Below, piece after piece: positions 58,652 through 64,000 of a DNA stretch of 64,000 bases (position 1 is the first letter of the stretch; each line of letters starts with the position of its first letter). The notes under the pieces were generated by a model. The model was not told the DNA's origin. It searched no databases and was given only the letters and a program-made list of their open reading frames with translations. A program made the position numbers and the translations under genes. The stretch comes from Bacillota bacterium (GTDB taxonomy: Bacteria; Bacillota; Clostridia; Oscillospirales; Acutalibacteraceae): positions 16,904 through 80,903 of the forward strand of contig JAEZCC010000035.1 of the NCBI GenBank assembly GCA_023412715.1, in the 5' to 3' direction.

Positions 58652-60434
58652 TTTCCAGACTCCTCTCTGGCAGATTTTCCGGCAGATGAATCTGCACTGT
58701 GGTCCCCTCGCCGACGCGGCTGACAATCTGAAGCACGTCGTCGGATTTTCCGTAATAGAGGCGCAGCCTCTCTTTGACGTTCCGGATCGCGAACCCGTGC
58801 CCGTTCTCCCCTTCCACCTCGCCGCGGAGAATGCGGCCGAGCAGCTCCGGGTCGATGCCGCAGCCGTTGTCCTGAACGGTGAAATGCATCAGCCCGCCGG
58901 ACAGCCCGCCGGAGATTCCGACGAAGAGCGGCTTCTGCATGCTGTCAAGCCCGTGCACAATCGCGTTTTCCACAAAAGGCTGCAGAATCAGCTTCGGTAT
59001 TTTTTTTCGCAGCACCTCCGGCTCAATCTCGACCCGATATTCCAGCCGGTCCTTGAAACGGACCTTCTGCAAAGACAGGTAGCTCATGACAAGCTCTTTT
59101 TCTTCCTCCACGTCGTTCAGCGCGCTGCCCCGGTTCAGGGTCAGGCGCATCAGGCGCGAGAGGGTATAAATCATATCGGCGGTCTCGCGGTCGAACTTCA
59201 GCGCCTTGATGTAAATGGAATCCAGCGTGTTGTAGAGGAAATGCGGATTGATCTGCGCCTGCAGGGTCTTGATTTCGGATTCCCGGTTCCGGATTTCCAG
59301 CTGGAGCACCTTGTTGAACAGGTGGTTCAGCTCGGCGGTCATTTTATTATATTCGTCGCCGAGAACGCCTATTTCGTCATGGTAGGAAAAATAGAGCTTG
59401 TTCACGAAATTGCCTTTCTTGACCGCCTGAATCGCATGGACCAGCTTTTTCAGCGGCTTCGACACAAGCGACGCGGTGAACAGGGTCGCAAGAAAGGAAA
59501 ACGCCAGGCACACCAGCAGAGAAAGCAGCAGGACCGGCGCCTTGTCGGTCGCCTCGCGCATCACGGTGTTCATGGGGATCAGGCTCAGCACGTTGCAGTT
59601 TTCGGCCAGCGCCGCGCTTTTGGCATACAGGTATTTTTCGCCGTCGAGATCGACAATCGACTGGTCCGGCAGATGCAGAAAGCCGGAAAGGGACTTCTGT
59701 TCCGAGGCCATGTTCCTGAGCGGCTCGTATTCCGTGTTCATGGAAAGGATGCTGCCGGCGCCGTCCGTCAGGATGTACGCGTTCTCGTCGTGGGGAACGT
59801 AGGACCAGACGGTGTTCCAGTCGATGCAGATCACAAGGAAGCCCTGCAAACTGTAGCGGTTCAGGTCCAGCAGGCCGCGCAGCATGGTCAGCTTCGGCCC
59901 GGAACGGTCGCCGGCGAAATAGCCGTTGTCGTCCGAATAGGTGGTCCAGTAGGGCTTGCCGACCATGGACATCATGGTTTTATAATCGGCCGAGCCGTAG
60001 ATTTTGGAAAGCGCGTTGGGCCTGTTGTATTTGCTGTAGTAAAAATTGAAGCCGTTCTGCGTGTAGATGGCGATATAGCTGATGTAATCGTTCGAGACAA
60101 GCGTATTGATGGCGAGGTTGATCGACGCGTCCATGTTTCTGTTGACGCCGGAGCCGCTCTTCACTTGGTCGGACGGAAGGCGCAGCATGTCCTGAAAGCT
60201 CTGGTTCAGGAACAGGTTGGTGGAAAGCGCCTCCACGTTCTTTTCAATCAGGTTGATGTTGTTGCTCACAAAGCTTGCGTCTTTTACCTGGAAATTGCCG
60301 ATCTCGGTCACGACGTTCTCTTTATATATATGATAGAAATTGACCGTCAGAAAGGCCGTCACTAAAAATATGATGAAAAAATTAAGGACCGTGATCTTTT
60401 TGCGCAGCGGCAGGTCCATGAAATGTTTTTTCAC
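58629..60434 (-). CDS. YesM-type sensor histidine kinase, second
   Basis: 601 residues from GTG 60434, nine bases after AAGGA. Membrane helix at about 14-36, extracellular Cache-like sensor to about 285, second helix about 297-320, HAMP (SLVSKPLKKLVHAIQAVKKG), then QINPHFLYNTLDSIYIKAL with the phospho-acceptor histidine, and an ATPase domain with DNGCGIDPELL and GHGFAIRNVKERL. Same architecture as the kinase at 49056-50873 but only distantly alike in the sensor, so a different ligand is expected. Confidence 0.93.
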   Translation of the reverse strand: MKKHFMDLPLRKKITVLNFFIIFLVTAFLTVNFYHIYKENVVTEIGNFQVKDASFVSNNINLIEKNVEALSTNLFLNQSFQDMLRLPSDQVKSGSGVNRNMDASINLAINTLVSNDYISYIAIYTQNGFNFYYSKYNRPNALSKIYGSADYKTMMSMVGKPYWTTYSDDNGYFAGDRSGPKLTMLRGLLDLNRYSLQGFLVICIDWNTVWSYVPHDENAYILTDGAGSILSMNTEYEPLRNMASEQKSLSGFLHLPDQSIVDLDGEKYLYAKSAALAENCNVLSLIPMNTVMREATDKAPVLLLSLLVCLAFSFLATLFTASLVSKPLKKLVHAIQAVKKGNFVNKLYFSYHDEIGVLGDEYNKMTAELNHLFNKVLQLEIRNRESEIKTLQAQINPHFLYNTLDSIYIKALKFDRETADMIYTLSRLMRLTLNRGSALNDVEEEKELVMSYLSLQKVRFKDRLEYRVEIEPEVLRKKIPKLILQPFVENAIVHGLDSMQKPLFVGISGGLSGGLMHFTVQDNGCGIDPELLGRILRGEVEGENGHGFAIRNVKERLRLYYGKSDDVLQIVSRVGEGTTVQIHLPENLPERSLENVSALNG

Positions 60435-60527
60435 AATTTCACATCCTTTGCCTCATATTTTACCATTTTTTTGTTTACTTTCAATATTTTCAGGAAAGTG
60501 TTTAAAATCGTTTACCAAAAATAAAAA

Positions 60528-60556
60528 TTGCCTACTTATTTTTTTGCAATTATATG
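60528..60556 (+). promoter_or_regulatory. Probable promoter of the second sugar-importer operon
   Basis: TTGCCT (60528-60533) and TATATG (60551-60556), 17-base spacer, in the AT-rich divergent region 60435-60611. Two GTTTAC repeats upstream (60473-60478 and 60510-60515) are candidate sites for the AraC-type regulator. Weak -35/-10 match fits an activator-dependent promoter. Confidence 0.45.
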
Positions 60557-60611
60557 CTACTATCGTTGCGGCACAAGAATCATTCTTGATGAATTGACGG
60601 GAGGAAATTCT

Positions 60612-61973
60612 ATGGTGAAAAAAAGCATTTCAAGAGCGCTGCCGCTGCTGCTGGCCGTTCTGATGTCCGTCTCGGCGGCCGGGTGCTCGTCTTCCGGGAA
60701 CGCCGGAAGCGCCGCGGCGTCGCAGCCCGCGGCCCCGGCGGAAACGTCGGGCGCTGCCGGCGAAAAGGTCACGCTGACCTTCTTTTCGGACCTGCCGGAC
60801 CGTTCGACCGGGCAGGGCCTGCTGGAGCAACAGCTGATCGACAGCTTCACGAAGGCGAACCCGAACATCAGCGTTTCCGTCCAATCGCTGCAGGACGATC
60901 CCTACAAGCAGAAATTCAAGACCTACGTGGCGGCGAACAACATGCCGGACATCTACATGGTCTGGGGGCAGCCGGCCTTCTTCCAGTCCGTCATGGAGCA
61001 GGGGTACGCCGCCGAGCTGAACAAGGGCGATTACGACTCGTACAACTTCCTGCCCGGCTCTCTCGACGGATTTTCGCTGGACGGCAAGCTGTACGGCCTG
61101 CCCAGGAACTCGGATTTCATGGGGCTGTACTATAACGACAAGATCTTCAGCGACAACGGCCTGCAGCCGCCGAAGTCCACCTCCGATTTCACCGGCATGG
61201 CCGCGAAGCTGAAAGCGAAGGGAATTTCGCTTTTCGCCATCGGCGGGCAGGAAAAATGGCCCCTCGCCATCATGTGGAATGACATTGTCGTCAAGGAAAC
61301 CGGGTCCGACAAGATCATCCGCGACGCGTTCACAAAGCAGGATTTCAGCGACCCGGAGCTTCTTCAGGCCTCCAGCGATTTTCAGAAGATGGCGACCTCC
61401 GGCATTTTCCAGGCCTCCATTACGACGGACAAAACCGCCGACGCGCAGAACCTGTTCGCGCAGGGCAAAGCCGCCATGTATTATTCCGGCGAATGGGACA
61501 TGGCGATGGCGACCAACGAAGCCTTTAACGAGGAGTTCCGTAAAAACCTGAAAGTCATGGCCTTCCCGACCGTCGAAGGCGGCAGCGGGAAAATCACGGA
61601 CATCATGGGCTGGAACGGCGGCGGATACGCCATCTCTTCGAAAACCCAGCATAAAGAAGCGGCCACCGCGCTGCTGAACTACATCATGAAGCCCGAAAAC
61701 TGGACCAAGCTGGGCTGGGAACAGGGCCTCATCGTCCCCGGGCAAAAATTCACGGACTATATGACCGGAAAAGAAACGGAAGTGCAGAAGAGCCTCGTCA
61801 ACATTCTGAGCACGGCGACCTCCACAAGCGGCACGCCCGTCAACGACAGCGGCTCGGCACAGTTCAAGACGGATTTTGAAACGGCCGTTCAGGAGCTGGC
61901 GACCGGCATGATGAAGCCCGACAAATTCATCCAGACCCTGACCGACTCCGTAAAAGCGAACCCCGTCTCTTAA
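60612..61973 (+). CDS. Extracellular sugar-binding lipoprotein, second
   Basis: 453 residues from ATG 60612 after GGGAGGAAA. The signal peptide ends with lipobox SAAGC (acylated Cys about 25) and a Ser/Gly/Ala-rich linker. Family-1 binding protein fold: LTFFSDLPDRSTGQ, NNMPDIYMVWGQPAF, GKAAMYYSGEWDMAMA. Sugar capture for the two downstream permeases. Divergent from the YesM/YesN pair that likely controls it. Confidence 0.94.
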   Translation: MVKKSISRALPLLLAVLMSVSAAGCSSSGNAGSAAASQPAAPAETSGAAGEKVTLTFFSDLPDRSTGQGLLEQQLIDSFTKANPNISVSVQSLQDDPYKQKFKTYVAANNMPDIYMVWGQPAFFQSVMEQGYAAELNKGDYDSYNFLPGSLDGFSLDGKLYGLPRNSDFMGLYYNDKIFSDNGLQPPKSTSDFTGMAAKLKAKGISLFAIGGQEKWPLAIMWNDIVVKETGSDKIIRDAFTKQDFSDPELLQASSDFQKMATSGIFQASITTDKTADAQNLFAQGKAAMYYSGEWDMAMATNEAFNEEFRKNLKVMAFPTVEGGSGKITDIMGWNGGGYAISSKTQHKEAATALLNYIMKPENWTKLGWEQGLIVPGQKFTDYMTGKETEVQKSLVNILSTATSTSGTPVNDSGSAQFKTDFETAVQELATGMMKPDKFIQTLTDSVKANPVS

Positions 61974-62059
61974 AAAATCCGAGGCTGTTTCCCTCTGAAG
62001 AATGAAAAAGCATCGCTCTTCATCCGGATTTCTCAAAATTTACGGAATGACGCAAAACG

Positions 62060-62094
62060 CAATGTGGGAGGCGGCCGGACTGCCTCCCACATTG
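62060..62094 (+). other. Intercistronic hairpin between binding protein and permease genes, second operon
   Basis: CAATGTGGGAGGC (62060-62072) and GCCTCCCACATTG (62082-62094) form a perfect 13-bp stem with a nine-base loop and no T-run. It sits in the 243-base gap between the binding-protein and permease genes, which otherwise shows no gene. Same arrangement as 55463-55495, with unrelated sequence. Confidence 0.72.
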
Positions 62095-62216
62095 TATATT
62101 AAACCGCATGGAACAAGCATCCCGCGGATCGGCGCATCGCGCGCCGGAGCCCGCCGGATGATCCGCCGCACAAAATTCTGTCGAAAAATAAGCCGCTGCT
62201 TGGAGGGCTGCCGTTT

Positions 62217-63104
62217 ATGCATCGGGTATTATCAAATAAATGGGCAATTTTCTGGATGGTGTTCCCAGGGCTTGCCGTTTTCTGCTTCGCCGTTTTCATC
62301 CCGCTTTTTTACAGCATGTTTCTGGGCATGACCGACTGGAAGGGCTACGGAGAGATTCACGTCGTCGGGCTGAAAAACTTTGCCGACATCCTGTTTCACG
62401 ACCCGATCTTCGGGGTTTCCCTAAAGAACGCTCTTCTGCTCGCCATTCTGACCATGCTGGTCCAGCATCCCGTCGCCCTGCTGTTTGCCTACCTGATTGC
62501 AAAGGTCGGCGGGCGGCGCGAAAAACTGTTCCGCACGCTTTTCTTCGTGCCGTGCGTCATCTCGACCGTCGTCACGTCGCGCATGTGGGTCGCTTTTTTG
62601 AACCCGACCTACGGCCTCGTCAATAACTTTCTGAAGCATGCCGGCCTCGGCTTTCTGCAGACGGACTGGCTGAGCAACCAGAAGACGGCCATCTACGCCC
62701 TGATTTTCATCATCATGTGGCAGGGCTTCGGCTGGGCGCTGCTGATCTATTATTCCGGCATCAAAGGGCTGCCGAAGGATATCATGGAAGCCGCAAAGGT
62801 CGACGGCGCAAACGGCGCCCGCCTGCTGTGGCATATCACGCTTCCGTTGCTGCGGCCGGTGATCGTCGTAAACCTGACCGTCGCGCTGATTTCTTCGTTC
62901 AAGCAGATGGAAACCATCTTCCTGACGACAAACGGCGGGCCGGGCAATACGACGCAGTTTGTTGCGAACTACCTTTACGTGGAGGCCTTTTCCGCCCAGA
63001 AATACGGCTACGCGAACGCCATTTCGGTGCTTTTTGTCGCCATCTGCATTCTGGCGACCGTCATTCTGAACAAAGCGCTGAAACGCGAAGCAATAGAAAG
63101 CTGA
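62217..63104 (+). CDS. Sugar ABC transporter permease (MalF/UgpA-type), second operon
   Basis: 295 residues; about six membrane helices starting at residue 9 (WAIFWMVFPGLAVFCFAVF). The EAA loop is KDIMEAAKVDGANGARLLWHITLPL. CUT1-family channel subunit, pairing with the next gene. ATG 62217 follows TGGAGGG with good spacing. Confidence 0.94.
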   Translation: MHRVLSNKWAIFWMVFPGLAVFCFAVFIPLFYSMFLGMTDWKGYGEIHVVGLKNFADILFHDPIFGVSLKNALLLAILTMLVQHPVALLFAYLIAKVGGRREKLFRTLFFVPCVISTVVTSRMWVAFLNPTYGLVNNFLKHAGLGFLQTDWLSNQKTAIYALIFIIMWQGFGWALLIYYSGIKGLPKDIMEAAKVDGANGARLLWHITLPLLRPVIVVNLTVALISSFKQMETIFLTTNGGPGNTTQFVANYLYVEAFSAQKYGYANAISVLFVAICILATVILNKALKREAIES

Positions 63105-63117
63105 CGGGTGAAGTGAA

Positions 63118-63951
63118 ATGAATACGGAGAAAAGAAAACGCAGCATCCCTCTCACCGTCCTCCTGACCGTCGTCGCCCTGGGGCAGCTGGTGCCTCTCGT
63201 CTGGCTGTTCGATTTTTCTCTGGCGAAAAGCGGGGACCTGTTCGGGTCGAACATGTTCATCCTCCCCAATCCGCCCCAGTGGATCAATTACGCGAAGGCG
63301 TGGGCGGACGGGAAAATCCCGCAGTATTTTCTCAACAGCATCGTCGTCAACGCCCTGAGCATCGGCCTCGTCGCCGTGTTTTCCGTCACCATGGCCTACG
63401 CGTTCACGCGCATGAAGTGGAAGCTGAGCAAGCCGCTTCTCGCCCTGATTACCATCGGCATCATGGTGCCGATCCACGCCACGCTGCTCCCGAACTTTCT
63501 GATCTTCACCAAGCTCAGAATCGCGGACACGTATTTCGGGCTGATTATCCCCTATGTCGCTTTCGGGCTGCCGATGGGGACCTTCATTATGACCGGATTC
63601 ATGGAAGGGGTGCCGCACAGCGTGGAAGAATCCGCGATTCTGGACGGCTGCAGCACGCGCCAGCTGATTTTCCGCATCATTTTCCCGCTGGTGCGCCCCG
63701 CGATCGTCACCGTCATCATTATGACCTACATCAGCACCTGGAACGAATTCATCATGGCGGCCACGTTCATTGCCAACGACTCCCTGCGCACGCTGCCCTA
63801 TGCCGTCTATAATTTCGCGGGACAGTATTCGGCGGATTACGCAGTCCAGTTCGCCGTCATGACGCTGGTTGCCATCCCGTCGCTGCTGATCTACGCGTTT
63901 TTAAGCGACCAGATTACGGCCGGCGTGACCGAAGGCGCGTTAAAAGGATAA
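63118..63951 (+). CDS. Sugar ABC transporter permease (MalG-type), second operon
   Basis: 277 residues, six membrane helices, EAA loop VEESAILDGCSTRQLIFRIIFPLVRP, C-terminus GVTEGALKG typical of MalG-type subunits. Ends 49 bases before the window edge; no ATPase gene is seen, so any further genes of the operon (for example glycosidases) lie outside. ATG 63118 is 13 bases after the previous stop. Confidence 0.94.
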   Translation: MNTEKRKRSIPLTVLLTVVALGQLVPLVWLFDFSLAKSGDLFGSNMFILPNPPQWINYAKAWADGKIPQYFLNSIVVNALSIGLVAVFSVTMAYAFTRMKWKLSKPLLALITIGIMVPIHATLLPNFLIFTKLRIADTYFGLIIPYVAFGLPMGTFIMTGFMEGVPHSVEESAILDGCSTRQLIFRIIFPLVRPAIVTVIIMTYISTWNEFIMAATFIANDSLRTLPYAVYNFAGQYSADYAVQFAVMTLVAIPSLLIYAFLSDQITAGVTEGALKG

Positions 63952-64000
63952 AAACAGAGTCCCCGGCAAGGCCGGGAGCGCATCAGAAAGACGGCCGCCC

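Noticed and set aside
60473..60515. Possible catabolite (cre-like) site in the AT-rich region before the second sugar importer
   Set aside because: The GTTTAC-containing stretches lack the full cre pattern; kept only as candidate activator repeats.

Overview
This 64 kb window is G+C-rich bacterial chromosome with almost no empty space. Its gene content points to an anaerobic, fermentative, sugar-using member of the Clostridia, probably an Oscillospiraceae-like lineage. The indicators are YesM/YesN-type two-component systems beside sugar ABC importers, MccA/MccB reverse transsulfuration, a flavodiiron protein with rubredoxin, an iron-dependent alcohol dehydrogenase, short-form ThiC and several GTG/TTG starts. 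That placement is inference. I see no rRNA, tRNA, CRISPR array, phage or insertion sequence.

Layout. (1) 1-7.5 kb, sugar-phosphate metabolism: a fucose-isomerase-like C-terminus, an FGGY kinase and an RpiR regulator; then a LacI regulator divergent from a degenerate class II aldolase paralogue, an intact class II aldolase and a second FGGY kinase. (2) 7.5-19.2 kb, sulfur amino acids, minus strand: three consecutive units, mccB-mccA-methyltransferase, M20-metNIQ and metNIQ-M20. Each begins with its own -35/-10 promoter, a shared AT-rich motif (CATATATWWWTRNTATAWWTT), a short leader ORF rich in Cys and/or Met codons (weaker in the middle unit) and an intrinsic terminator before the first gene. 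A divergent alpha/beta hydrolase gene carries the same motif. I consider this the best candidate for an undescribed regulatory system here. (3) 20-24.4 kb: an OmpR/histidine kinase pair with an HMA-TauE/SafE-cupredoxin metal-handling membrane protein. (4) 24.6-28.7 kb: an MFS transporter, a MerR regulator with a classical 19-bp-spacer promoter driving an aldo/keto reductase, and an iron alcohol dehydrogenase.

(5) 28.7-33 kb: tandem TPP riboswitches, each with its own terminator, ahead of thiD-thiC-thiM-(MTH1187-family)-thiE. (6) 33.2-37 kb: an Rrf2 regulator with an IscR-like cysteine triad, a three-part acyl-CoA dehydrogenase/EtfA/rubredoxin fusion and a flavodiiron protein. Together these look like a self-contained electron chain for reducing O2 or NO. 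(7) 37-41.4 kb: a DUF1848 protein, then a TetR regulator with a three-gene ABC-2 exporter.

(8) 41.4-64 kb, glycan use: a GH35 beta-galactosidase, a GH94-like oligosaccharide phosphorylase, a YesM/YesN pair, an unknown protein, a second GH35-type enzyme and a sugar ABC importer (minus strand); then a second YesM/YesN pair divergent from a second sugar ABC importer (plus strand). Within each importer operon, a perfect hairpin lies between the binding-protein gene and the first permease gene.
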